The notes: generated by a model from the sequence alone, not told the origin. Counted from the first letter of the stretch, positions 45,726-55,742 are shown. The stretch is DNA of 64,000 nucleotides from Mesorhizobium sp. (GCF_017306545.1 NZ_JAFKID010000009.1:116991-180990); one strand, 5' to 3'. Made by a program: numbers and translations.

Positions 45726-46472
45726 ATGAAGAAAATCCTGATTGGCTTCGCGCTGGCGCTTATGGCGTCGGGCGCGGCGCACGCCGCCGACCTTGGCGGA
45801 AAACTGCTGAAGGTGGGGTCCGACACCACCTCGCCGCCGATGGAGAGCATCGACACGGCGACCGGCCAGATCGTCGGCTTCGACGTCGACGTGGTCAACG
45901 CCGTCTGCGCCAAGATCAACTGCAAGGCCGAGTTCGTCACCACCGGCTGGGACGGCATCTTCGCCGCGCTCGACCAGGGCAGCTTCGACCTCGTCGCTTC
46001 CGGCGTCTCCATCACCGAGGAACGCAAGAAGGCGATGGACTTCTCCGAGCCCTACATCGTCAACAGCCAGGCGATCCTGATGCGCGTCGAGGACGAGGGC
46101 CTGACCGCCGACGACTTCAAGACCAAGGGCAAGAAACTGTCGGCCCAGGCCAACACCACCGACGCGCAGGTGGCCGAAGGCATCGTCGGCAAGGACAACG
46201 TCATCGCCTATGACAGCTTCGCCGCCTCGCTCATCGCGCTCAAGAACAAGGACGTCGACGGCGTCGTCATCAACGGCGCCAACGCCGCCGCCTACGAGAA
46301 GGAATTCGCCGGCGAGCTGGTCGTGCCGATCCGCAACCTGCAATCCGACCCGCTCGGCCTCGTCTTCCGCAAGGGCGACGAGAACGTCGCCGCCTTCAAC
46401 GAGGGCATCGAGGCGATCAAGGCCGACGGCAGCCTCGATGCGCTGATCCAGAAGTACTGGGGCGCCAAGTAA
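45726..46472 (+). CDS. ABC transporter substrate-binding protein (polar amino-acid family, SBP3)
   Basis: The protein has 248 residues with signal peptide (MKKILIGFALALMASGAAHA). LKVGSDTTSPPMESIDTATG and GQIVGFDVDVVNAVC are typical of family 3 binding proteins. It lies 16 bases after the LacI-type gene and 63 bases before a matching permease. Although the family normally binds amino acids, its partners here are carbohydrate genes, so the ligand is uncertain. Confidence 0.88.
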   Translation: MKKILIGFALALMASGAAHAADLGGKLLKVGSDTTSPPMESIDTATGQIVGFDVDVVNAVCAKINCKAEFVTTGWDGIFAALDQGSFDLVASGVSITEERKKAMDFSEPYIVNSQAILMRVEDEGLTADDFKTKGKKLSAQANTTDAQVAEGIVGKDNVIAYDSFAASLIALKNKDVDGVVINGANAAAYEKEFAGELVVPIRNLQSDPLGLVFRKGDENVAAFNEGIEAIKADGSLDALIQKYWGAK

Positions 46473-46535
46473 TTTGGCTATCGGTTCCGGCGTCGCAAGG
46501 CGCCGGAGCCGTTTTCTCGCGGAGGGCGGATTGAG

Positions 46536-48170
46536 ATGCGGTTTCTGATGCGCCTGCGGCCGAGCAACCTGATCATCCTCGCCGCCCTGCCGTTCATCGT
46601 CTACCTGTTCGCCTCGTCGGGCGACTACCAGCGCTCGCTGCGCGCCATCATCGGCATCGAGCACGGTTCGTCCGTCTTCGTCCCCGGCTTTCTGCTTCTC
46701 GCGCTGGCCTTTGCGGCAGGGCTCGGCGCGGTCCTGTTTTCGCGCCTTGCGGCGCGGCGGCCTCGTCTTGCGATGGCCTGCGGCGTGGCCAACCTGATCG
46801 CCGCCATCGCGGTTGCCACAACCGGCGTCGTTCGCCCCTACGCGGCCTCCGTCGTCGCCAACGCGGTCGATCCCTTCACCTCCAAGCTGGTGGTGCAGGG
46901 CGTGACGCCGCGCAAGCTGACCGACGCCGCCGAGGCGATGGTGGCCGGATACGCCTCTGCACTGTTCTGGACCTATCTGGCGGTGACGGTTCTGGCGCTG
47001 ACGCTCTTCTTCTTCACCGGCGGCCGCGCGGCCAAAGCCGGGCGCGTGATCCTGCTCGCGGTCAACGGCATCGGCCTCGTCAGCATCCTCTTCATCGCTC
47101 CCATGGCGTTTGCCGCCGGCGTCGCCACCACGATCCGCGCCGCGGTCGCCGCCTATATCCTCGCCGCCGTGCTCGGCCTCGTCTGGGTCGGCCTGCTCAA
47201 GCTCGATTACAGCCGGCGCGCGCATTTCACCTTCATCGCCATCGCCGCGCTGCTCGCCTGTGCGGCGACGTGGTTCCTGCTCCAGCCGCGCGACGACTAC
47301 GCGCTGGTCGGCGCTCTCGGCGGCAAGGTCGGCGTCGTGGCCGGTACGCCATCCGGCATGATCGGCGCCGTCCGCTACGGCCAGTTTCCCGGCGCGCCGG
47401 AAGACGAAATCCCGCTGCGCACCTTCAAGGGCCCGACCGACGCCATCGCGGCGCTGGCGAAGAAGGCCGATGTCAGCGCCGCGCTGCTGCCCGTCGCCGC
47501 CGCGCCCGCCGACCTGCCGGTGCTGTGGAAGACCTCGGCGCTCAACGACCGCGACAAGGCTTCCGGCATCACGCTGGCGGTGCTCGCCATCGTCATCGGC
47601 CTGCTCACCTTCGGCGGTCATATCCATCGCCGCCACCCTCTATCGATCGGCTCGGAGTTCATCGTCGACACGATCCGCGGCATCCCCATGCTGGTCATCG
47701 TGCTCTATGTCGGCCTGCCGCTGGCCGGGGCGCTGAAGGACGCCACGCAGGGCGTGTTCGACCCGCCGAACCTGGCGCGCGGCATCGCCGCGATGGCGCT
47801 CGCCTATTCGGCCTATCTGGCCGAAATCTTCCGCTCCGGCATCAACGCCATCCCGCGCGGCCAGATCGAGGCGGCGCGCAGCCTTGGCCTGAACGGCTGG
47901 CAGACGGCGCGCCTCGTCATCCTGCCGCAAGCCTTCCGCATCATCATCCCGCCGCTCGGCAACGAGCTGATCGCCATCCTCAAGGACACCTCGCTGTTGT
48001 CGATCCTGTCGATCCGCGACATCACTCAGCGCATGCGCGAGTTCCAGTCGGCCAGCTTCCTGCCGTTCGCGCCCTACAATTCCGCCGCCATCTTCTACAT
48101 CCTGCTGACGCTCGCGGCGGCCAGCCTGGTCAGCACAGTCGAGAGAAAATATGACATCAAGCATCGATAA
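46536..48170 (+). CDS. ABC transporter permease with long N-terminal extension (HisM/GlnP type)
   Basis: The protein has 544 residues, about twice the usual permease length. The C-terminal 220 residues are a standard polar amino-acid permease (EFIVDTIRGIPMLVIVLYVG, then the EAARSLGLNGWQTARLVILP coupling motif). The first 240 hold five or so extra membrane helices. Residues of about 250-330 (GGKVGVVAGTPSGMIGAVRY, then GPTDAIAALAKKADVSAALL) look like part of a periplasmic binding-protein lobe. No ATPase gene lies nearby. It overlaps the glycosidase start by 20 bases. Confidence 0.85.
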   Translation: MRFLMRLRPSNLIILAALPFIVYLFASSGDYQRSLRAIIGIEHGSSVFVPGFLLLALAFAAGLGAVLFSRLAARRPRLAMACGVANLIAAIAVATTGVVRPYAASVVANAVDPFTSKLVVQGVTPRKLTDAAEAMVAGYASALFWTYLAVTVLALTLFFFTGGRAAKAGRVILLAVNGIGLVSILFIAPMAFAAGVATTIRAAVAAYILAAVLGLVWVGLLKLDYSRRAHFTFIAIAALLACAATWFLLQPRDDYALVGALGGKVGVVAGTPSGMIGAVRYGQFPGAPEDEIPLRTFKGPTDAIAALAKKADVSAALLPVAAAPADLPVLWKTSALNDRDKASGITLAVLAIVIGLLTFGGHIHRRHPLSIGSEFIVDTIRGIPMLVIVLYVGLPLAGALKDATQGVFDPPNLARGIAAMALAYSAYLAEIFRSGINAIPRGQIEAARSLGLNGWQTARLVILPQAFRIIIPPLGNELIAILKDTSLLSILSIRDITQRMREFQSASFLPFAPYNSAAIFYILLTLAAASLVSTVERKYDIKHR

Positions 48171-49563
48171 CAGACGCGCCCTCAAGGCGCGCGCCGCCTC
48201 GCTCGTCCTGCCGCAAGGTTTCGTCTTCGGCGCCGCCACCGCCGCCTATCAGATCGAGGGAGCTCCGGCCGAGGACGGCAAGGGCGAGAGCATCTGGGAC
48301 CGCTTCTGCAAGGTGCCGGGCGTCATCATCGACGGCTCCAGCGGCGCCATCGCCTGCGACAGTTACCATCGCTGGAAGGACGACATTGCGGTGCTGAAGG
48401 AACTGGGCCTTTCGGCCTACCGCTTCTCCTTCGCCTGGACCCGGCTGATGCCTGAGGGGCGTGGCGCGATGAACGCCAAGGGCGTCGCCTTCTACGACCG
48501 GCTGATCGACGATCTGCTGGCAGCCGGCATCGAGCCCTATGCGACACTCTATCATTGGGATCTGCCGCGGGCGTTGCAGGACGAAGGCGGCTGGTACAAC
48601 CGCGCCACCGCCGACGCGCTGGCTGACTATGCCGCGCTCGCGGCACGCAGCTTCGGCGACCGCGTCAAGAAATGGACGACGCTCAACGAGCCGTGGACCT
48701 TCTGCTGGTCCGGCCATGCCTCGGGGGAAGATGCGCCGGGCCTGCGCGACGGCACCAAGGGCGGCGTGACCGCCAGCCATCATGCGCTGCTCGGCCACGG
48801 CAAGGCGGTTCCGGCGATCCGCGCCGAGGTACCGGACGCTTCCGTCGGCATCGTCTTCGACCTCAACGTCGCCGAGCCTGCCAGCGCCGACCCGCGCGAC
48901 GCGGCGGCGGCCCGGCGCTTCGACGGCGCGCAAAACCGCTGGTTCCTCGACGCCGTCTTCAAGGGCTCTTATCCCGAAGACATGCTGACGCTGTACGGCG
49001 ACCTGCTGCCGGAAATCCGGGCCGACGACAACGCGATCATCGCCGCTCCCGTCGATTATCTCGGCGTCAACATCTACCGCCGCTCGGTCATTGCCGAGGG
49101 CACCGAACTGGCGCCGCTCAACTATCGCCGCGTGCAGCCGGAAGGCCTCTATTCGGCAGTCGGCTACGAGATCTGGCCGCGCTGCATGTACGATGTCCTG
49201 CGCTACGTGAACGACAATTACGGCCCGAAGGAAATCTACATTTCCGAAAACGGCGTCGCCACGCGGTCGGAAACGGTCGGGCCGGACGGCCATGTCTGGG
49301 ACGAGCTGCGCGCCGCCTATTACGTCGATCATCTGAGCGAAGTGGCGAGGGCCGCAAGCGAAGGCGTGCCGGTGCGCGGTTATTTCGCCTGGACGCTGAT
49401 GGACAATTTCGAATGGGCCTACGGCTACACAACGCCCTTCGGCATCACTCATGTCGACTACGAGACACAGAAGCGCACGGTAAAATTCTCGGGCGAGATC
49501 TACGCCGCGATCGCCCGGCAGGAAGCTGCCGACAGGCCACGGAGCGTAGCGAGTGGCCGCTGA
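48151..49563 (+). CDS. Beta-glucosidase/beta-glycosidase, GH1 family
   Basis: The protein has 470 residues and no signal peptide, so it acts in the cytoplasm. The acid/base Glu180 is in TTLNEPW, the nucleophile Glu366 in YISENG, and the N-terminal FGAATAAYQIEGAPAEDGKG is the family signature. It hydrolyses beta-linked glucosides or galactosides with retention. It is translationally coupled to the permease, which suggests that the transported ligand is a glycoside. Confidence 0.95.
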   Translation: MTSSIDNRRALKARAASLVLPQGFVFGAATAAYQIEGAPAEDGKGESIWDRFCKVPGVIIDGSSGAIACDSYHRWKDDIAVLKELGLSAYRFSFAWTRLMPEGRGAMNAKGVAFYDRLIDDLLAAGIEPYATLYHWDLPRALQDEGGWYNRATADALADYAALAARSFGDRVKKWTTLNEPWTFCWSGHASGEDAPGLRDGTKGGVTASHHALLGHGKAVPAIRAEVPDASVGIVFDLNVAEPASADPRDAAAARRFDGAQNRWFLDAVFKGSYPEDMLTLYGDLLPEIRADDNAIIAAPVDYLGVNIYRRSVIAEGTELAPLNYRRVQPEGLYSAVGYEIWPRCMYDVLRYVNDNYGPKEIYISENGVATRSETVGPDGHVWDELRAAYYVDHLSEVARAASEGVPVRGYFAWTLMDNFEWAYGYTTPFGITHVDYETQKRTVKFSGEIYAAIARQEAADRPRSVASGR

Positions 49564-50251
49564 GGCAGAAGAACCCGGCACGGTGCTCGTCACCGGCGCC
49601 GGGCGAGGCCTCGGCCGCGAACTGGTCAGGCAGTATGCGGCCGACGGCTGGCGAGTGATCGGCTGCGGCCGCTGCCGGCCGACAGGCGGCTTCGAGCCGG
49701 GCGTCGAGTTCCAGCCGCTCGACGTCGCCGATCCGGAGTCTGTTTCGGCACTGGCAGCACGGCTCGCCGGCCGGCCGCTGGACGTGCTCGTCAACAACGC
49801 CGCCGTGCGCAGCGCCGCCGCCGGGCTTGACGCCTTCCAGCCGGACGACTTCCTCGCCGTGCTGCGCGTCAACACGCTGGGGCCGGTGCTGGTGACGCGC
49901 GCCTTGCTGGCGAACCTGCGGCTCGGCCGCGATCCCGTCGTCGCCAACATCGGCTCCCGCGCCGGCTCGATGGCCGAAGGCCTGCTCGACGACGATGACG
50001 ACGACTATGCCTATCGCTGCTCCAAGGCCGCGCTCAACATGGCGACCGTCCAACTCGCGCGCGACTTGCAGCCGGACGGCGTCACGGTGCTGTCGCTGCA
50101 TCCCGGCTGGGTGAAGACCGACATGGGCGGCGCGGAAGCCGTTCTGCCGGCGGAAGTGAGCGCGCGAGCTTTGCGGACGATCATTACGGCGGCGGAGCCT
50201 CGCAGCAGCGGTGCCTTCCTGGCCTTCGACGGTCGCAGGGTCGGCTGGTAG
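49553..50251 (+). CDS. Short-chain dehydrogenase/reductase (SDR)
   Basis: The protein has 232 residues from a GTG inside the end of the glycosidase gene (GGAG upstream). The NAD(P)-binding motif is VTGAGRGLGRELV, with NNAA and the catalytic YAYRCSK (Tyr-x-x-x-Lys). A run of six Asp (LLDDDDDDYAY) lies just before the active-site Tyr. The substrate is unknown; operon position suggests oxidation of a sugar or aglycone. Confidence 0.9.
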   Translation: MAAEAEEPGTVLVTGAGRGLGRELVRQYAADGWRVIGCGRCRPTGGFEPGVEFQPLDVADPESVSALAARLAGRPLDVLVNNAAVRSAAAGLDAFQPDDFLAVLRVNTLGPVLVTRALLANLRLGRDPVVANIGSRAGSMAEGLLDDDDDDYAYRCSKAALNMATVQLARDLQPDGVTVLSLHPGWVKTDMGGAEAVLPAEVSARALRTIITAAEPRSSGAFLAFDGRRVGW

Positions 50252-50363
50252 AGGCCGACTCTTTGCCGGCTAACCGAAGCCGATCCATCCAAGACGATGC
50301 TGCCCGGTGACTTCGAGGCGAATTTTTACGCCTTGCGTTGCTCGCGAAGCGGCTGTCGAGCGC

Positions 50364-51143
50364 TCAAGCCTCATGCGCGGAGCGCGCGGATGAATCATCG
50401 TCGCGGACGAAGCCGCCGGAGGCATTCAGCAGGCGCTTGGTATAGTCCTTCTCGACCCTGTGCGCGGCGAGGTCGGGCGACGCGAGCGTCTCGACCACTT
50501 CGCCGTTCTGCATCACCGCCAGCCGGCCGCACATATGAGTGACGACGGCGAGGTCGTGGCTGACCATCAGGAAGGTGAGCGCGCGGTCGCGGCGCACCTG
50601 TTCAAGCAGGTTCAGCACCTCGGCCTGGACGGAGGCGTCGAGCGCCGATGTCGGCTCGTCGAGCAAAAGGATCGACGGTTCGAGGATCAGCGCGCGGGCG
50701 ATGGCGACGCGCTGGCGCTGGCCGCCGGACAGTTGGTGCGAATAGCGGAAGCGGAAGCCGGCGCCGAGCCCGACCTCGTCCAGCGCGCGCTGGATTCGCT
50801 TTTCGCCGTCGCCGATGCCGTGCACGGCGAGCGGCTCCTGCAACAGCCGGTCCACCGTCTGACGCGGATGCAGCGAGCCATAGGGGTCCTGGAACACCAT
50901 CTGCACCTTGGCATAGAACGCCTTGTCGCGGCGGCGGCCGAGCGGTTTGCCGTCGAGCGTGATGGTGCCGGACGCAACAGGCGCCAGCCCGGCGACCGCC
51001 CTCAGAAGCGTCGACTTGCCGGAGCCGGATTCGCCGACGAGACCGAAGGATTCGCCTGGTTGTACGGTAATGCTCACTCCCTTCAGCGCACGGAAACGGT
51101 CGAAGACGACTTCGAGGTCGGTGACGGCGAGAGCGGGGGTCAT
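50364..51143 (-). CDS. Peptide ABC transporter ATPase, DppF-like
   Basis: The protein has 259 residues. Walker A GESGSGKSTLLRA, signature LSGGQRQRVAIARAL, Walker B SILLLDEPTSALD and the H-loop SHDLA are all intact. It powers the importer encoded by the four genes upstream, as last gene of the operon, and is coupled to the DppD-like gene by ATGA. Confidence 0.93.
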   Translation of the reverse strand: MTPALAVTDLEVVFDRFRALKGVSITVQPGESFGLVGESGSGKSTLLRAVAGLAPVASGTITLDGKPLGRRRDKAFYAKVQMVFQDPYGSLHPRQTVDRLLQEPLAVHGIGDGEKRIQRALDEVGLGAGFRFRYSHQLSGGQRQRVAIARALILEPSILLLDEPTSALDASVQAEVLNLLEQVRRDRALTFLMVSHDLAVVTHMCGRLAVMQNGEVVETLASPDLAAHRVEKDYTKRLLNASGGFVRDDDSSARSAHEA

Positions 51144-51979
51144 AGCGCCCACTCCGCCTGCCGTTGCAGCACCGGCAGCGGGTGCCGGTCGGCGCCGATC
51201 TTGGGCATGCAGTCGAGCAGGCCGCGCGTATAGGGATGCTGGGCCTGCGACAGTTCCGACGCCTTCAGCTGCTCCACCACCTTGCCGGCATACATGACGA
51301 CGACGCGGTCGCAGAAGGAGGAGACGAGGCGCAAATCGTGCGAGATGAAGATCAGGCCCATGCCGCGTTCCGCAACCAGCCGGTCGAGAATGGCGAGCAC
51401 GTCGAGTTGCACGGTGACGTCGAGCGCCGAGGTCGGCTCGTCGGCGATCATCAGTTCGGGATTGGCGATCAGCATCATGGCGATCATGGCGCGCTGGCCC
51501 ATGCCGCCGGAGACTTCGTGCGGATGCAGGTCGAAGACACGTTTGGGGTCGCGGATCTGCACCGCCGCCAGCATGTCCAGCGCCCGCTCGCGCGCCTCGG
51601 CCTTCGACACCTTCTCATGCGTGCGCAGCGTCTCGACGATCTGCCGGCCGATGGTCATGACCGGGTCGAGCGAATATTTCGGGTCTTGCAGGATCATGGC
51701 GACGCGGCCGCCGCGCAGCGCGCGCCGCTCCCGCGCCGGCAGCGACAGCAGGTCGCGGCCGTCGAAGGCAAGCTTCTGCGCCGAGACTTCCGCCTGCGGC
51801 GGCGTCAGGCCCATGATGGCGCGGCCGGTCTGCGACTTGCCGGAACCGCTCTCGCCGACGATGCCCAGCCGCTCGCGGCCGAGCGCGAAGGAAACGCCGC
51901 GCACCGCCTCGATCTTGCCGGTGCGCGTCGGGAAGGTGACGCGCAGGTCCTCGACTTCCAGAAGATTGCCGCCGCTCAT
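51140..51979 (-). CDS. Peptide ABC transporter ATPase, DppD-like
   Basis: The protein has 279 residues. Walker A is GESGSGKSQTGRA, Walker B is LMIADEPTSALDV and the C-terminus has the family QHPYTRGLLDCMPKIG. The signature loop reads VSGGMGQRAMIAMML. It pairs with the DppF-like ATPase. The ATG at 51,979 overlaps the permease stop codon. Confidence 0.93.
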   Translation of the reverse strand: MSGGNLLEVEDLRVTFPTRTGKIEAVRGVSFALGRERLGIVGESGSGKSQTGRAIMGLTPPQAEVSAQKLAFDGRDLLSLPARERRALRGGRVAMILQDPKYSLDPVMTIGRQIVETLRTHEKVSKAEARERALDMLAAVQIRDPKRVFDLHPHEVSGGMGQRAMIAMMLIANPELMIADEPTSALDVTVQLDVLAILDRLVAERGMGLIFISHDLRLVSSFCDRVVVMYAGKVVEQLKASELSQAQHPYTRGLLDCMPKIGADRHPLPVLQRQAEWAL

Positions 51980-52899
51980 TGATCGCCGCTCCGGGGGTCG
52001 AGCGCGTCGCGCAGGCCGTCGCCGAGCAGGTTGAAGCCAAGCGAGACGACGAGGATGGCGAAGCCCGGCGCGCCGGCAACCCACCACTGGTCGAGGATGA
52101 AGCGGCGGCCGGACGCGATCATCGCGCCCCATTCGGGCAGCGGCGGCTGCGCGCCGAGCCCGAGGAAGCCGAGGCCGGCGGCGGTGAGGATGATGCCGGC
52201 CATGTCGAGCGTAACGCGCACGATCAGCGAGGACAGGCAGAGCGGCATGATGTGGCGCAAGACGATACGGAAGGGTGAGGCACCCATCAACTCGACCGCC
52301 TTGATGAAATCGGAGTTGCGCACCGTCAGCGTCTCGGCGCGGGCGATGCGCGCATAGGGCGGCCACGAAGTGATGGCGATCGCCAGCACCGCATTCTCGA
52401 TACCCGGCCCGAGGGCCGCGACGAAAGCCAGCGCCAGCACCAGCTTGGGAAAGGCGAGGAAGATATCGGTGACGCGCATCAAAACGGCGTCGACCCAGCC
52501 GCCGGCATAGCCGGCGACGGTGCCGACAGCCAGGCCGACCGGCGCGGCGATGATCGCGACCAGCACCACGACGAAGAGCGTCAGGCGCGAGCCATGGACG
52601 ATGCGCGTATAGATGTCGCGGCCGAGGTCGTCGGTGCCGAACCAGTGGTCGGCCGACGGCGGCAGCAGGCGCGCGTTCTTGAGGTCGCCGATATAGGGCG
52701 AATGGGTGGCGAGCACGTCGGCAAGGGCGGCGACAACCAGCAAAGCGACGATGATGAAGAGGCCGACCATGGCAAGCCTGTTGGCCGAGAAGCGCCGCCA
52801 GGTGACATAGGCGCGGCCGAGCCTCGCCTGCATGCGCGAGGCGGGGCGTTCGGAGAGCAGCCATTCGCGGCGGGTCATTGCCTGTCCGGTCATGCTCAT
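51976..52899 (-). CDS. Peptide ABC transporter permease, DppC-like
   Basis: The protein has 307 residues with about six membrane helices. HWFGTDDLGRDIYTRIVHGS is the diagnostic motif of DppC/OppC permeases, and the coupling loop is SDFIKAVELMGASPFRIVLR. It forms the inner-membrane channel with the DppB-like protein. ATGA overlap joins it to the upstream gene. Confidence 0.94.
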   Translation of the reverse strand: MSMTGQAMTRREWLLSERPASRMQARLGRAYVTWRRFSANRLAMVGLFIIVALLVVAALADVLATHSPYIGDLKNARLLPPSADHWFGTDDLGRDIYTRIVHGSRLTLFVVVLVAIIAAPVGLAVGTVAGYAGGWVDAVLMRVTDIFLAFPKLVLALAFVAALGPGIENAVLAIAITSWPPYARIARAETLTVRNSDFIKAVELMGASPFRIVLRHIMPLCLSSLIVRVTLDMAGIILTAAGLGFLGLGAQPPLPEWGAMIASGRRFILDQWWVAGAPGFAILVVSLGFNLLGDGLRDALDPRSGDQ

Positions 52900-53963
52900 C
52901 GCGTCTTCGTCCTCGGGTCGAGTACACGATAGAGCAGGTCGGAAAACAGGTTGATGGCGATAAAAACGGAGCCGATGACGATGGTGCCGCCGAGCACAGC
53001 GTTCATGTCGGCGTTTTGCAGGGAATCGGTGATGTAGAGGCCGATGCCCGGCCAGGAGAACACCGTCTCGGTCAACACCGAACCTTCCAGAAGGCCGGCA
53101 TAGGAGAGCGCGATCACCGTCACCATCGGCACGGCCGCGTTGCGCAGCGCATGGCCCCAGATGATGCGGGTTTCCGACAGGCCCTTGGCGCGCGCGGCGA
53201 CGATATATTCCTGGCTGAGTTCGTTCAGCATGAAGGAGCGCGTCATGCGGCTGATATAGGCGAGCGAGAAATAGCCGAGCAGGGCGCCCGGCAGGATGAT
53301 GTGGCGGAAGACGTCCCAGAACACGTCCCACTGGCCCTGCAAGGCGGCGTCGATGAGGTAGAAGCCGGTGATCGGCGTGAAGGTGTACTGATAGACGATG
53401 TCGATGCGGCCGGGGAACGCCACCCATTGCAGCTTGGCGTAGAACAGCACCAGCGCCAGCAGCGCCAGCCAGAAGATCGGCACCGAATAGCCGATCAGGC
53501 CGACGACGCGCACCAGCTGGTCGACGAGGCTGCCGCGCTTGACCGCCGCCAGCACGCCGAGCGGGATGCCGAGGATCGTACCGATCAGCGTCCCGACGCT
53601 GGCCAGTTCGATGGTAGCGGGGAAGACGCGGCGGATGTCGGCCATCACCGGGTTGGTGGTCAGCACCGAGGTGCCGAAATCGCCGTTCACCGCCGCCTTG
53701 AGATAGATCCAGAACTGCTCGATCAGCGGCAGGTCCAGCCCCATCTCGCGGCGCGTGCGCTCGACCACGCTTTCGGGCGCCCGGTCGCCCAGCACGGCGA
53801 GCACCGGGTCGATCGGAATGACCCGGCCGATGAAGAACGTCACCGCCAGCAGCCCGAGATAGGTGCTGACGGCGATGAGGAGGAAGCGGCCTATGCCGCC
53901 GGCGATGGCGAGCGCGCGGTCGCTGCCGCGCGCTCGCCCGCCTTCCGTTTCAACGACGCTCAC
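52896..53963 (-). CDS. Peptide ABC transporter permease, DppB-like
   Basis: The protein has 355 residues with six membrane helices. IPIDPVLAVLGDRAPESVVE, then MGLDLPLIEQFWIYLKAAVN match DppB/OppB, and the coupling loop is SQEYIVAARAKGLSETRIIW. It lies 16 bases after the binding protein gene. Confidence 0.94.
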   Translation of the reverse strand: MSVVETEGGRARGSDRALAIAGGIGRFLLIAVSTYLGLLAVTFFIGRVIPIDPVLAVLGDRAPESVVERTRREMGLDLPLIEQFWIYLKAAVNGDFGTSVLTTNPVMADIRRVFPATIELASVGTLIGTILGIPLGVLAAVKRGSLVDQLVRVVGLIGYSVPIFWLALLALVLFYAKLQWVAFPGRIDIVYQYTFTPITGFYLIDAALQGQWDVFWDVFRHIILPGALLGYFSLAYISRMTRSFMLNELSQEYIVAARAKGLSETRIIWGHALRNAAVPMVTVIALSYAGLLEGSVLTETVFSWPGIGLYITDSLQNADMNAVLGGTIVIGSVFIAINLFSDLLYRVLDPRTKTR

Positions 53964-53979
53964 GCGTTGCCGCCCGGGG

Positions 53980-55617
53980 CTATTTGGAAACGTTGCTCAC
54001 GAAGTTGGTATCGAAGCTCGGGCCCAGCTTGAAGCCCTTCAGATTGGCGCGGTAGCCCGCCACTTCGAGCTGCTGGTGGATGATGACGAAGGGGCTTTCC
54101 TCCAGCGCCTTCTTTTGCAGGTCCTGGTACATGGCCGCGCGCTTGGCGTTGTCCTTTTCCAAAAGGGCGGCTTCCGTCTGCTTGGTCAGCTCCGGAATGT
54201 CCCAGGCATTGCGCCAGGCCAGCGTCTTGGTCTTGCCGTCGTCCGAATTGTCAGGGTTGGAGACGAAGGTCTGGGCGTTGGAGTTCGGATCGAAATAGTC
54301 CTGTCCCCACTGGCCGATATAGATGTCGTGGTTGCGGGCGCGGTACTTGGTCAGCGTCTGCTTGCCGTCGCCGGGGATGATCTCGATCTTGATGCCGGCC
54401 TGCGCCGCCGTCTGCTGGATCGACTCGGCCATGGCGGTGACGGGCTGACCGCTGCGCACATCCATCGTTACCTTGAAACCGTCCTTCAGGCCTGCCTTTT
54501 CCAGCAGCTCCTTGGCCTTGGCGACGTCGAGCTTGAAGGGGTTCTCGTCCAGCTCGCCGAGGTCGCCTTTCGGCAGGAAGGTCTGGTGAATCTCGCCGAT
54601 GCCCTTGAGGATGGTCGAGCCCAGGGCGTCGTAATCGACCAGGTACTTGAACGCCTGGCGCACTTCCGGCTTGGCCAGCGTCTCGTTCTTCTGGTTGAGG
54701 CTGATGTAATAGACGGTGCCCTTCGGCGCGCTGACGGTGGCGAGATCCTTGTTGCCGGCGATGGCGTCGAGGTCGTTCGGCTCGAGGTTGCGGGCGACGT
54801 CGATGTCGCCGGCCTGCAAGGCCAGGCGCTGCGCCGAGCTTTCCTTCATGTGGCGGTAGATGACGCGGGCGAGCTTCGGCTTCTCGCCCCAGTAATTGTC
54901 GTTGCGCTCCATGACGACGGCCTCGTTGGCCTTCCACTCGCGCAGCTTGAAGGGGCCGGAGCCGGCATAGCCCGTCTTCATCCAGGCGTGGCCGAAGTCG
55001 TTGTCCCACTTGTGGTCGGCGTCCGGCGTCACCGCAACGGCGTGTTCCTTGACCAGCTTGGAATCGACCACCGAACCGACCGTCGAGGACAGGCAGTTCA
55101 GCACGAAGCTCGGCGCGTAGGACTTGTCGACGGTGAACTGGAACGTGGTGTCGTCGATCGCCTTGGCCTTTTCCGTGACATTGTCGCCGGTGATGCCGAA
55201 CTGATCGATGATGAAGGCCGGGCTGAGGTCGAGCTTGACCGCGCGCTCGAAGGAATAGGCGACGTCGGCGGCGGTGATCGGATTGCCGGAGGCGAATTTC
55301 AGGCCGGGCTTGAGCTTGAAGGTGTAGACCAGACCGTCGTCGGAGATCGTCCAGCTTTCGGCGAGGTCGCCCTGCACCTTGGAGGTGTCGTTAAGGTCGA
55401 TGCGGACCAGCAGGTCATAGGTGTTGCCCGTCACTTCCGCCGTCGACAGCTCGAACGCCTCGGCCGGATCGACGCTGATGATGTCGTCGATGGCGAAGCC
55501 CTCGACCAGCGTGTCGGCCGGCGTCACGGCAAAGGCGGGCGAGGCCGCCATGAAGGCGGACAATGCGGCGCCCGCGAGCCAGACGCGGGAGCGGGGGGCA
55601 ATCTTTTCCATCAACAT
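53980..55617 (-). CDS. Peptide ABC transporter substrate-binding protein (SBP5)
   Basis: The protein has 545 residues from an ATG at 55,617 (GGGA upstream), with signal peptide ending AASPAFA. LVEGFAIDDIISVDPAEAFE at the mature start and TYDLLVRIDLNDTSKVQGDL, then AESWTISDDGLVYTFKLKPG are diagnostic of family 5 binding proteins. It binds oligopeptides or related ligands in the periplasm. A 125-base spacer separates it from the ATP-grasp gene upstream. Confidence 0.93.
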   Translation of the reverse strand: MLMEKIAPRSRVWLAGAALSAFMAASPAFAVTPADTLVEGFAIDDIISVDPAEAFELSTAEVTGNTYDLLVRIDLNDTSKVQGDLAESWTISDDGLVYTFKLKPGLKFASGNPITAADVAYSFERAVKLDLSPAFIIDQFGITGDNVTEKAKAIDDTTFQFTVDKSYAPSFVLNCLSSTVGSVVDSKLVKEHAVAVTPDADHKWDNDFGHAWMKTGYAGSGPFKLREWKANEAVVMERNDNYWGEKPKLARVIYRHMKESSAQRLALQAGDIDVARNLEPNDLDAIAGNKDLATVSAPKGTVYYISLNQKNETLAKPEVRQAFKYLVDYDALGSTILKGIGEIHQTFLPKGDLGELDENPFKLDVAKAKELLEKAGLKDGFKVTMDVRSGQPVTAMAESIQQTAAQAGIKIEIIPGDGKQTLTKYRARNHDIYIGQWGQDYFDPNSNAQTFVSNPDNSDDGKTKTLAWRNAWDIPELTKQTEAALLEKDNAKRAAMYQDLQKKALEESPFVIIHQQLEVAGYRANLKGFKLGPSFDTNFVSNVSK

Positions 55618-55742
55618 ACGAATGTTCCCTTTGTTTTGGCGCGTGTTTCGATCCAGCCGCGTTTCAGTGCGGGGCGAACGCGAGGGCGAACCATAGCGGG
55701 CGGTTTCGCCGCCATCAACAGCGCTTTTCGCAATGGCCACAG

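Noticed and set aside
51140-53427. Very long frames that run the Dpp ATPase and permease genes into upstream sequence
   Set aside because: The extensions are out-of-frame readings of the upstream permease genes; coupled ATGA starts give normal lengths.
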